DNA from: Neurospora tetrasperma FGSC 2508
Lineage: Eukaryota > Ascomycota > Sordariomycetes > Sordariales > Sordariaceae
Assembly (NCBI RefSeq): GCF_000213175.1
Contig: NW_009799100.1
Location: forward strand, 2,983,952 to 3,047,951
Length of the DNA: 64,000 nucleotides
Direction of reading: 5' to 3'
The notes beneath the pieces are model-generated. The model saw only the letters and a program-made list of their open reading frames with translations, was not told the origin of the DNA and did not search any database. The position numbers and the translations under genes were made by a program. Shown one piece after another: positions 54,104 through 64,000 of the stretch. How positions within the stretch are numbered: the first letter of the stretch is position 1; each line of letters starts with the position of its first letter.

Positions 54104-55938
54104 ATGCGCGTGACCAGTGTACCGCTCGGGCTCCCGACTACGGCGAAACCCCTCTTTCGGTCGTCGACTGCCCGTTCTGCGAGAATCATCACAAACACCA
54201 GCACACCCCGGCGCACACAATGTACATCGGCTTGCGGACATAGGAACGTCAACCAGTCGCGCGCTTTGGCACATGCTGCTCGGCCTGCTGCCCGCATCAT
54301 CCTCCCTGCGACATTTACCGCTGGCCAAAGGAGGAGAGCAACAACTGCTACCGCCGCAACCGCTGTTCACAATGGTTAGCCAAACCCCGACCTCTTACTG
54401 GCGCCATCACTCCCGTAATGAGAGATCTTGATTTGACTCTTTCCTACCCACAGCAAACCCAGAAAACCTTGGCCCCATCCAAGAATACGACCGCCGAGTC
54501 GCCAATGGGGAGCTACGAAATGACGACCATCAAAGAGGTGAGTGAGCATGCAACACTTGGGAGCTCAACCTATAGACGGAACAAGAGCAGCCGCTAACTA
54601 ACGCGCCTCATATTTGCACAAACAGGAATTATCCAGAATCTCCAGCATCTCCACGAAGAACTCCGGAATTACGCGGCACCTCCCGTCGTCCGCCCGACCC
54701 TCGAATCTCTAAAACCGCAAAAGTCTCTTTTCTCCTTCTTCGGCGGCAAGTCCAAGAGTGCCATTGCCGAAATCCCTGCCAACCTTCCCCGGGGGCTCTA
54801 CCTCTATGGCGATGTTGGCTGCGGCAAGACCATGCTCATGGATCTCTTTTACGACACATTACCCCATAACATCAAGTCGAAGACGAGGATACACTTCCAC
54901 AACTTTATGCAGGATGTCCACAAGCGCCTCCACAAGATCAAGATGCAATACGGCAACGATGTCGACGCCGTTCCCTTTGTTGCAGCCGACATTGCCCAAC
55001 AGGGAAGCGTTCTCTGTTTCGACGAGTTTCAATGTACCGACGTCGCCGACGCCATGATCCTTCGCCGCCTCCTCGAGGCTCTCATGTCCCACGGCGTTGT
55101 GCTTGTCACGACCTCCAACCGACACCCCGACGAGCTGTACATAAACGGTGTCCAGCGCGAGTCCTTCATCCCCGCTATTGAACTGCTCAAGAACCGGCTG
55201 CACGTCATCAACCTGAACTCCAACACCGATTACCGCAAGATCCCCCGTCCTCCTTCCGGTGTCTACCACACTGCGCTCGACGCCCACGCAGCCTCCCACG
55301 CCGAGAAGTGGTTCCGCTTTTTGGGCGATCCCGAAAATCCCGAGCCGCACCCCGAGGTGCAAACTGTCTGGGGCCGCGAGATCCACGTCCCTCGTGTCAG
55401 CGGCCGTTGCGCCTGGTTCACCTTTGACGAGCTGATCGGCCAACCGACAGGTGCTGCCGACTACATTGAGCTGATGCGCTCGTACGACGCCTTCATTGTC
55501 ACCGACATCCCTGGTATGACCTACCGTCAGCGCGACCTGGCCCGCCGCTTCATCACCTTCATCGACGCCGTATACGAGTCGCACGCCAAACTTGTCTTGA
55601 CGGCAGCCGTGCCCTTGACAGAATTGTTCGTTTCCCGACAGGAGATTGAGGAGTCACTCAAGAAGCAGGGCAAGGCTTTGGACCAGACGCATTCTGTTGC
55701 GGATGTGATGAGTCACATGATGGATGATCTCGACCAGAATGCCGACAAGCTCTCCAAGTCTAACCTGTTCAGCGGCGACGAGGAAGCCTTTGCGTTCGCG
55801 CGTGCGCTGTCGCGCTTAACTGAAATGGGCAGCAAGATGTGGGTTGAGCGTGGTATGGGTCTGGAGGACAAGGGTGGTAAATCTGAGCATGATAGCTGGA
55901 CGAAGACGAGGAGTAGGCAGATGGAAGACAGCATGTGA
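54104..55938 (+). CDS. afg1: AFG1/LACE1-type mitochondrial AAA ATPase
   Basis: Predicted 555-residue mitochondrial inner-membrane ATPase that helps clear unassembled respiratory-chain (cytochrome oxidase) subunits. Exons 54104-54374, 54454-54537 and 54626-55938, with phase-1 junctions. The N-terminus is Arg/Ser/Thr-rich without acidic residues over ~90 residues, a good mitochondrial presequence. The AFG1 head GPIQEYDRRVANGELRNDD is split over exons 2-3. Walker A GDVGCGKT is near residues 180-187, Walker B LCFDEFQ near 248-254, followed by VTTSNRHPDELYINGVQRE. WFTFDELIGQPTGAADYIEL and the arginine region TDIPGMTYRQRDLARRF complete the family. Length fits. Confidence 0.95.
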
Positions 55939-56478
55939 GATAACAAGGAAAAGGAAGTGATGCGGTTGCTTGGTTAACAGAATCGATACCCCGAAAGACA
56001 GAGCGAACGTCGCTCCACTTACATTACCCACGCGGCTCGTCTGCAAAAGACGTGAGCCTGGAAAAAGCATGCATTGGTGGTTTCGTCCTTTTTTCAGTTC
56101 TTTTTAGGATCCTTTTTGGCGCTAATGCTAATGGCAGCGGACCTTGGTGCCGTTTCTCTGGCCGGTTTTGAATACTTTGCTTTGTGATGTCTTAATAGCA
56201 TGCTGTCCGCTCAGACGTGAAGCTGTGCTACGGCAGAATGAAGTTTGACTTGGACACTTCTTACAATCTTTCCAATAACACAGCATTATTACAGAGACAG
56301 TATTAGAAACCCTCAGTATTGAACCGCCACTCAGCCCTGAGAGCTAACTTACTTACCTCACACTATCATCACCATGCATCATCACAGACGCCCAAGTCTA
56401 CATAACCGATCACACAGATAAACCCAAAGTGGTTGACTTCCCTCCTCTTCCCCTTCAGCGAGACCACGAAAATACCGT
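55939..56478. other. Convergent 3' intergenic region
   Basis: 3' flanks of AFG1 and the next leftward gene. No gene seen. Confidence 0.5.
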
Positions 56479-57567
56479 TCAGTAAAGACCAGGAAACAAA
56501 GAATACGGAACCTCCTTCTTGTATCGTTCCCACTGCTCCCCATACCTGCTCTGCATGTACTCGCTCATGTACACCGTGCTCCTGCTAACAAAGTGCCAGA
56601 TATGGAACGCCGCCACGCCCAGGGCCGGGATCCAGCCGCCCGCCGCCATCGCGTACCCGGCCCTCCACAGCGTATACCCGCCATAGTTGATGTGACGCGC
56701 CTTATTCCAGAGCCCTTCGCGGCAGATCTTGCCCTCATTGGCCTCGTCATCCTTGAACTTCTTGCGCGTGCGCTCCGTGAGGGTCTCGATCGCCATGCCC
56801 GTCACGTACATGACCGTGCCGAGGGCGATGGGCAGCGGCAGGGACATGTACGTGCCCGTGGCTGAGTCGAAAGTGAAGGGGATGGTGATGCGCGGGGTTG
56901 AGAGGGCGGCCGAAGTCGAGGTGCTCAACAACAGCAAGGAACCCATGGTGTTGACGACCGTGTTGAACAGCGACACCTCCACCGCCGCAGCAGGGGTAAG
57001 TTCCTCGCGCGATAGACTCAAAAGCCAGTAGATCTGCTTGAGACTGGATCCCGCAGACATGAGCAACAGCAAAAGGCGCGGTAGGGGGAGGTGCCGGATG
57101 ATGGACGCCTTGGTTCCCTCCGCAGTAGTCGTCTCCAACACGTAGTCGTACAGCGGGATCGACGAGATGTTCAGCTTGGACAGCAGGCGCGTGCCCCAGT
57201 CGCCCGCGAGTAACTTGTACTGTAGCAGCGGGTCGAGCGCGCGAAGGCCGATGAAGGTGGCGGTGCCCAGCAGGTTGGACTTGTACACACCCCGCTGGAT
57301 CAGGTCTTGAGGGTTCCGAGAGCCCAAGGAGGAGGAGGAGGAGGACGGCGCGGTCTTGCTGCCACTGGTGCTGCTCTTGCTGCTGCTGTTGGGCTCGCTG
57401 GTGTGAGACTTGCCGTGAGACTCCGAGGCGGCATGTTTACTGTTAGGTTCGGCGTGGTGTTTGTCATTCGGCTTGCTGTCGATCTTGCCGTTGGCGGTCT
57501 TGTTGGTATCGTTGGCGTGTTCCGATCCCCTTCCCATGGAGGGAGGGAAAGCCTCAGCTGAGGACAT
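56479..57567 (-). CDS. DUF1295/ICMT-like membrane protein
   Basis: Predicted 362-residue endomembrane protein, single exon, start at GGACATGTC read on the minus strand. The first ~95 residues are Ser/Lys/Asn/His-rich and disordered. Then follow about six hydrophobic helices. The C-terminal block has the signature of the steroid 5-alpha-reductase/isoprenylcysteine methyltransferase-like DUF1295 fold: GLWNKARHINYGGYTLWRAG, then AFHIWHFVSRS and YMQSRYGEQWERYKKEVPYS, with FPGLY at the end. The usual 'SRHPNY' appears as ARHINY. Proteins of this fold use SAM or NADPH to modify lipids or sterols; the substrate is unknown here. Confidence 0.78.
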   Translation of the reverse strand: MSSAEAFPPSMGRGSEHANDTNKTANGKIDSKPNDKHHAEPNSKHAASESHGKSHTSEPNSSSKSSTSGSKTAPSSSSSSLGSRNPQDLIQRGVYKSNLLGTATFIGLRALDPLLQYKLLAGDWGTRLLSKLNISSIPLYDYVLETTTAEGTKASIIRHLPLPRLLLLLMSAGSSLKQIYWLLSLSREELTPAAAVEVSLFNTVVNTMGSLLLLSTSTSAALSTPRITIPFTFDSATGTYMSLPLPIALGTVMYVTGMAIETLTERTRKKFKDDEANEGKICREGLWNKARHINYGGYTLWRAGYAMAAGGWIPALGVAAFHIWHFVSRSTVYMSEYMQSRYGEQWERYKKEVPYSLFPGLY

Positions 57568-59134
57568 GGTGGTGGCTTGGCTATAGATGAGTGTCTGCTT
57601 TACGTTGGTGTTGTGGAACGGTGGGGTGTAGGCTGTTTGGTTTGGTCTTGGGTCGAGGTTGACTTCGATCAAGAGACGGGAGAAGGACTGGGACGAGCCG
57701 AGTTAGAGGTAAAAGAGGGGTTAACTGTTCTCAGATAGTATATTAGTTTGTGTGCCCCTAACAATCATGCAAGGTGCTACATTTTATTCAGTTCACGTCA
57801 AAGTTGCTGTTTCCCAAACGCAGTAATAAGTTGTGTAAGACCTACCTCTAGCTCCACTTGCCTTTATAGGTCTCCACATACTTTGTACCTACCTATCTTG
57901 ATGATAGAAAGACCAGCTCGGTTGCCAGATAGAACGAGATACCTCTAGACTGAAGAGGATGCAATCATTTTGTCATCCGTACCCTCCTCTTCTTCGCTTC
58001 AGGTCCGTCCGAGGAGCTTCTCAGGAGCTTCCTGGGTACTCAAAAGCATCTCGAAGCTCGGACGCCATGGCGCTTCTCCGCTTCACCCCACTCTATAACG
58101 AGGAGTTAGCGTCGGATGGTGCTCAATTGTAGCGAGGAATGAAGTCATTGCTAGTGTCATCCCGCCATTAATTGTTAGTGTGCAGGGCCTCAGCGGACAA
58201 GCGGAGACCAGAAACCTTATCTTGACGGCTCGGTCCTGGCTTCCTCCGGTTCGTACAGTCGGGGGTTAGGTGCCCTGGTCTCCGCCGAAGTGGAAGTAAT
58301 CGAACCCTCTGCCACCTTGATCCTGAACATATCGTCCTTTCCACTTGTTCATCTATTGTAAGACAGCATAGTGCTGACGAGTCATGAAGCCCGAGTCACC
58401 CCTATCCAAAGTAAACATACTAATAAAGTTAGATAACGAGAGTGGAGATCAAAGTGCTCGGCCCGTGAAAAAGAAGGGATGCTCGCCATGTTCTTGAATA
58501 CAATTCCGTCCGCCTATGAGGAATGCCGTGGTCAGATTTCAGCGGTGATATAGCCGTGATTCATTTGCGAAAAGCAGAGTCGAAAGATGCACAGTCTTAT
58601 ACATACAATGAAACCAGAATTGAATGAGACAGCAACATATGACCACCTCAACCCTCTAAAGCCCGCGAGTGAAGTTCGAGGTCTCGTCAACTGCTCTTCA
58701 GTCTTGTTGCTTTCACTTGCTAGTTGATGCAAGGCCTGTGGAGAGCCACGCGTGCAGTGACCAGTGCAACCACGGGTTCGTCACTAGCGCCTTGGCAGGG
58801 GCAGATCCGCCCTGACCGCCCCAGGCAGCAGGGGCATCAGTGGAGCCTCCCCGCGCGGAGTGCTTATCGGGGCCTTATCAGATAGCCAAAGCAGCTTCCG
58901 AAACGGGCCAACGGCACGCACGGGGATGCATGACACATCAGTCAGTCTCCAGGCCGGCCTTGGAACAGGCACCTTGTTGGTCCCCAGGTCCCATCGCGCG
59001 GTGAGGCCCGGTCCCGTCTCTTTCCCATTCCGTCGCAGCGCATTCTCTTCATGCCATTTCCTCCCTCTTTCATCCATCAACCAAGTCAACAACACCCACT
59101 CCAAACACTATCGTAACATTCACCAACAGCCACA
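57568..59134. other. Divergent intergenic region
   Basis: 1.6 kb between a leftward and a rightward gene, both promoters. The aminopeptidase leader from about 59040 is C/A-rich. No gene supported. Confidence 0.45.
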
Positions 59135-60484
59135 ATGAAGATCTCAAACGCATCGCTTCTTGCGCTGCTGCTCCCCGCGGCAAGCGCCCGCTTCGTTGAG
59201 CAGGCCGAGCAGAACCGCGTCATGCTCTTCCCTGATGGCATTCCCGAGGAGCCCAAGTCGACGACGAAGTATCACATTGAGCTTTCGCCCGGAAACACAA
59301 GATGGGTTACAGAGGATGAGAAGTGGGAACTTCGACGTGTATGTAAACCTTATCGGGGACCGGGGATTATCGAGCGAGGTACTAACAGCTGTTTTGCCCA
59401 TAGAATGGTCAGCGCTTCTTCGACATCACCGACCATGCCGAGCTCGGTACTTTCAACAAGCGCCCCTCCAAGCAGAGTGTCTTCCCTAAGAAGCCGACGC
59501 AGAAGAAGGACCTCGAGCCATTGCTCAAGAACCTGTCCAAGACTGAGATGGAAGACCATCTCACCACTTTCACCTCTTTCCACACGCGGTATTACAAGGT
59601 ATGTGCGCGCAGCATGGCTTATCAAGGCATGCCATTGCTCGCGACATGATAAGCTAACCTCGGCATGTCAATAGTCCGAGAGCGGACGTCAATCGAGCGA
59701 ATGGCTTCTTAAGCAAGTGCGTGACACCATCAAGGCCGCTGGCGCCGACGACACCGTTACTGCTCGCCACTTCGAGCATTCTTGGGGTCAGAACAGTATC
59801 ATTGCCACCATTCCCGGCAAGACCAATGCCACCGTAGTCATCGGCGCGCACCAGGACTCGATCAACCTTTGGCTTCCTTCCGTTCTCGCTGCCCCTGGCG
59901 CCGACGACGATGGCAGCGGTACCGTCACTATCCTGGAGGCTTTCCGTGTGCTGCTGCAGTCTGAGGACATTATCAAGGGCAACCACGAAAACACCATCGA
60001 GTTTCACTGGTACAGTGCTGAGGAGGGTGGTCTCCTTGGCAGCCAGGCCATCTTCACCACATATGAGAAGGCTCGCAGGGGCGTCAAGGCAATGCTCCAG
60101 CAGGACATGACCGGCTTCGTATCCCGCACCCTCCAGGCCGGTGAGGTGGAAAGTGTCGGTGTTATTGTCGACTATGTCGACCCAAACCTGACTGATTTCA
60201 TCAAGAAGATCATTGTCGAATACTGCGATATCCCCTACGTCGAGACCAAGTGCGGCTATGCCTGCTCTGATCACGCTTCTGCTTCCAAGGCTGGGTATCC
60301 CTCGGCCTTTGTCATCGAGTCTGCTTTCGAGTATTCGGACAACCACATTCATACTACCGACGATCTCATCAAGTATCTCTCATTCGACCATATGCTCCAG
60401 CACGCGCGCATGACTCTTGCTTTTGCCTACGAGCTGGCCTTTGCCGACTTTGCCAAGTTGGAGAAGGGACACGGTGATCTTTAG
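59135..60484 (+). CDS. Secreted leucine aminopeptidase, M28E
   Basis: Predicted 402-residue secreted zinc aminopeptidase. Exons 59135-59338, 59404-59598 and 59675-60484, phase-0 joins. A signal peptide (about residues 1-19) and a propeptide with [10 protein letters not shown] precede the M28 domain. The di-zinc ligands are visible: GAHQDS (His, about residue 191), the bridging Asp in [11 protein letters not shown] (~208), Glu pair in [11 protein letters not shown] (~246), the Asp in QQDMTGF and the His in the late [14 protein letters not shown] region. [14 protein letters not shown] and a Cys pair (KCGYACSD) are typical. It removes N-terminal residues (often Leu) from peptides outside the cell. 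Confidence 0.93.
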
Positions 60485-61474
60485 TGAGGTATCCAAGTTG
60501 GCATAGGGTCAATATAGTAAAGCGCAGCTCCATTTGGGATAAGAGCGGGTTTTGGTTGGGAATACCCATGTTTTGTTTGGGTTTATGGATGGTTATGAAT
60601 AATAGCAAATAGGATGAACATGATTATTAACTTGGTCCGGGGGTTGAGCTATTGCTCAGTGTCTCGCAGTTTGCTCCCAACGCCTGGTTTTCCGCACAGA
60701 CTTTTCGAATACTACCTACCATGATAAGGGATCCTGCGCTCGTCTTCAACAAACTGCATCACTTGAACGCAGAAGATCGGTCGTCCCGAGTTGGATCATT
60801 CCGAGTCCACATACATTCTATCCTCACTCCCCGCACGCACCCGTGCCGACTCGGGACCGACACCATCCACCCAACCACTGACGTCATCAACAAATGTTGG
60901 TGGTGACTTTTCACCTTTCAGGCGAATGGTCGTCCATGACAACGCAAGCTTGTTAACATTGAAAGGTCTTGGGGAGATGAGTGCCCCGACCCAATATCGG
61001 TCCTTTCATTATCTCCTTTGCTTTATGTGTTCTGGACGAATTATGAAAAGTCATTTCGAAGGACGCACTTAACCAAGATTCTTGGCGCTCGAGCCAACAA
61101 GGTTCTCAGCATCTTCCGGGCAGGTACTGACGGGTATTAAAACAGTTGGGAAGGCACATTTTGCAGGGTCCATGTCCTGTCAGGAGCAAATGCTCCGAGC
61201 AATCTGAAAGTGCACTGATCTCGTTCATCATGACACCTGCCCATAGCCCCAAGTGACACGCTTTTCTTTGGACTTGTTCCCTTGCTACTCCCGGAGACTA
61301 AGCTAGAACTTCCAGTGGAGGACTCATTGTCCCAACATTCCATCTCTCATCTTGATCATCATTGCACACCTACTAGACTATTCTACTATATAACAATCAT
61401 CATCAACATCCGTTTCTGTATCTCTGACCCACATATACATTGCTTCCATAAACACTCCACGAACATCTCCCGTC
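60485..61474. other. Intergenic
   Basis: 3' end of the aminopeptidase and promoter of the PLD-like gene. No gene seen. Confidence 0.45.
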
Positions 61475-63803
61475 ATGACCAAATCCAAGTTTCCAGATCA
61501 CATCTCGGATCGTATCCTCGACCTCTGCGCATCCTCTGAAACCGTCTCTTCACTCCTCGCAAAAGAACCCAGTCTTTCCCCCAGTGCTGCCTGGAACCAG
61601 CTTTACGGCCGGCATGCTCTAAAGAAGAGGTCTCTAGGCGTCGACGAGGAGGACAAAGAGGAAGAGGGGAGTTCCAGCGGCAGTGAAGAGGAGGAAAGTA
61701 ATGGCCAGGGTTCAACAACTTACTACAAGTCACCACCCACGCCCCCTCATTCGCCTCGTTTAGCCCAGGAACACCTTGATCGGGCTGCGAAGTGTGGGAA
61801 GTGGGGAGGGAAGAAACCGAGTGAACTATTTTTGCAGGTACTTAATTACTTCCAGAGGCATGTTATGTGGTTGATGGGATTGATGGGAGACCGCTGACAA
61901 CTTCTGTGGCAAGATATATCACGATGCACTTTGCACACTTGACGATGATCCCCTCAGGGGTATGGTCAGCCCGCCGCTTTTGGGGACCTGCGGTACTGTT
62001 CCGTTGACGATAATCTCCGTGTACGTAAAGCTATTCATCCCATTTTATCCTGTTGATGGAGCACCTTTTAGCACGTCCTTAAAGCTGTTGATATTAACTT
62101 ACCATCAACCTGAAAGCATCCCCGACATAGCCCGCCACATGGCCAATCTGATCTGCCGGGCAAAACACGAAATCTTTTTAGCAACAAACTACTGGCAATC
62201 GAGCGTTGCCTCAACCTACCTAACAAACGCTATAAGGGACCTCAACCGACGTCTTGCCTCCGAAGCCCACTTATCCTCTGGGGTAGAGTCCCAGCCACAA
62301 AAGAATAAGATAGTTCTTAAAATCCTCTACGATCGCGGAACCCCCAAACAACTTCTCTCGCCCCACCAGATCGTTTCTCCAGATACCTACACCGACGCCT
62401 CCACCGTCGGTCTTCCCCATCCAGACGAGATCTCGTTTATCGACATGCAAGTGATGAACTATCACACGCCCATCATGGGCACGTTTCACGCCAAGTACAT
62501 GGTGGTGGACAGGCGCGTGGCAGTGTTGCAGAGCAATAACATCCAGGACAACGACAACCTGGAGATGGCGACGCACTTGAAGGGTCCAGTGGTGGATTCA
62601 CTTTGGGATATGGCGATGATTAGTTGGTATAAGCACTTGGAGCCTGGGATGCCGTGTGTTAATTCGCCGGCTAGTGAGGCGTGGGGAAGGGAGAAGGAAG
62701 TGGAAGAGACGGGAGTGGGCCAGATTGAGAGGAAAGTGGAAGTTAAGAGGCTTGCTGTGACCGAGGAGCCACCCACCACTGGGATGACTACTCAACCGAC
62801 TGTCACTCCCAAGGTTCCCCGACACACAACCGAAGAGCCTCACTATGACACTTCGATAGCAGCCGAAGTCGCCCGTGTTCAAACCTCCTTGGCATCTAAA
62901 CGCGATCCAGGCAGAAGAGTCATCGAAACACACCTGCAAGCTGTCACTCGTCTCCTCAACCACACTCGCAACCCCAACTTCACGGCCGACCCGCTTGCCC
63001 CGGACCCGGTCACTGACCCAAACAATAAAATGACCCCTTACCTGTTCCTTCCTCATCACCAAGCCTCCATTCAAGGACAATACCAACAACCCGAGGCAGT
63101 ACCAATGGCCCTAGTCAACCGCGCCCCTTACGGATTGCCGAACCACTCCTCCGTCTCCAATCCGCAAAATGCCGCCTGGCTTTCTGCCCTCCGCAATGCC
63201 ACTCACTCCGTCTTCATCCAGACCCCAACTCTGAACGCCGCTCCTTTGCTCCCCGCCATTCTTGATGCCTGCAACCGCGGCGTCCAAGTCACTTGCTATG
63301 TATGTCTGGGATACAACGACGCAGGCGAACTGCTTCCTCACCAGAACGGTCACAACGAAATGATTGCACATCAGCTATACTCATCGCTCTCGCCTGGGAC
63401 GAGGCAGAATCTGCATTACTACTGGTACGTGGCCAAAGACCAGACGAAACCGCTGGTGCAGTCCAAGGGGTTGAGGAGCTGTCATATCAAGTTGATGGTT
63501 GTGGATGGGCACGTGGGCATCATGGGGAATGGGAACCAGGATACGCAGAGCTGGTTTCATAGCCAGGAGATTAATGTGATGATTGATAGTGAAGAGGTTT
63601 GTGGGACGTGGATGAAGGGGATTATGAGGAATCAGAACACGGCAATATACGGGGCGTTGGATAAGGAGAAAGGGATGTGGGTTGATGCGGAGGGGAAAGA
63701 GGCGGATGGGGTTATTGGTGTTGATCCGGGTGGGAGAGTAAAGAGGTGGGCTAAAGGGGCGGTGGGTGCGGTGAAGAGGGTTCAGGGGATTGGAGGGTTT
63801 TAG
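61475..63803 (+). CDS. Phospholipase D-like protein, two HKD motifs
   Basis: Predicted 718-residue PLD-superfamily enzyme. Exons 61475-61837, 61914-62020 and 62117-63803 join in frame. The N-terminal ~120 residues are charged, with an acidic Ser/Glu block, and the PLD domain follows. Motif 1 HAKYMVVD lies near residue 281 and motif 2 HIKLMVVD near residue 613, both complete His-x-Lys-x4-Asp. NICRAK-type helix (MANLICRAKHEIFLATNYWQ) and VTCYVCLGYNDAGELLPHQN recall fungal PLD-like hydrolases of unknown specificity. GNGNQDTQSWFHSQEINVMI is the typical strand after motif 2. No PX or PH domain, so it is not the yeast Spo14 type. Between the motifs lies a ~100-residue Pro/Thr-rich insert. Confidence 0.88.
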
Positions 63804-64000
63804 AGTTGTGGTTAGGAAGTATGGGGTGTGTTTCGGGTGACGAGTAGACCGTTTTGCGGACGGTCGCGGATGGATGGCCCAAAATTGGGTATTGGATTCA
63901 GCAAAGTCTGTAACGTTGATAAATCGAGGGACTGTGTACTAAACTGGAAAATAAGACAGATATCTGCTTGGATACCTGCCCTATCCAATAGAGGAGTCTT
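63804..64000. other. Right edge
   Basis: 3' flank of the PLD-like gene; nothing else visible. Confidence 0.5.

Noticed and set aside
54859-55584. 241-codon frame antisense to AFG1
   Set aside because: Shadow of a strongly conserved coding exon.
59654-60352. 232-codon frame antisense to the aminopeptidase
   Set aside because: Shadow frame; the M28 reading has all zinc ligands.

Overview
The window is nuclear DNA of a filamentous ascomycete, most likely a Sordariomycete. Genes carry short introns (about 50-100 nt) with GT..AG ends and CTAAC/CTGAC-type branch sites. Protein families are typical of moulds: a GH18 chitinase with a fungal CBM1, a CE1 esterase, a GPI cupredoxin, an Ecp2/Hce2-like secreted protein and an M28 aminopeptidase. 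tRNAs are scattered singly. I rebuilt exon structures by hand from splice signals, and the joined exons close in frame in every model. No species can be named from the sequence alone.

Left part (0-27 kb): secreted chitinase, a seven-helix-type membrane protein with micro-exons, a TRAPPC12-like TPR protein, a SUR7/PalI-like membrane protein, a GPI-anchored cupredoxin, an intron-containing tRNA-Leu, a Ctk2-type cyclin, a CE1 (acetylxylan) esterase, a Kre9/Knh1-like GPI protein, a small basic protein, a FAR1-type DNA-binding protein, a Rossmann-like protein and an odd tRNA-like gene.

Middle part (27.5-40.9 kb): the most striking feature. Nine to ten co-oriented minus-strand genes form a head-to-tail array of paralogues with the Gly/Ala-rich membrane core of the interferon-induced IFI6/IFI27 (ISG12, Ifi-6-16) family: a hydrophobic stretch ending in a GF-x-x-x-G motif, then a conserved phase-1 intron, then G-S-x-A-A...IGNV-x-x-GS-x-FA-x-x-QS-x-x-MGGYG. 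Three of them (D, E, G) plus a degenerate one (H) carry N-terminal modules of about 30-33 residues, each ending at phase-0 introns (several exons are exactly 99 nt), with a W...P...KHAEQ signature. Two (A, C) carry an acidic C-terminal tail with an acidic-dileucine motif. Two (F, J) appear to have only the start codon in exon 1. The array looks like a rapidly diversifying modular membrane-protein family. Its function in fungi is unknown to me; animal relatives act at mitochondrial, ER or nuclear membranes and in cell death and antiviral responses.

Right part (42-64 kb): a 49-residue single-pass membrane ORF, ESF1 (18S rRNA maturation), an unrecognised 619-residue protein, an FBPase/SBPase-like sugar bisphosphatase, the Ecp2/Hce2-like secreted protein, the mitochondrial AAA protein AFG1, a DUF1295/ICMT-like membrane protein, an M28E leucine aminopeptidase and a two-HKD phospholipase D-like protein. 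Apart from the array the genes look like unrelated neighbours. Divergent pairs (membrane protein/TRAPPC12; Ctk2/CE1 esterase) share intergenic promoter space.
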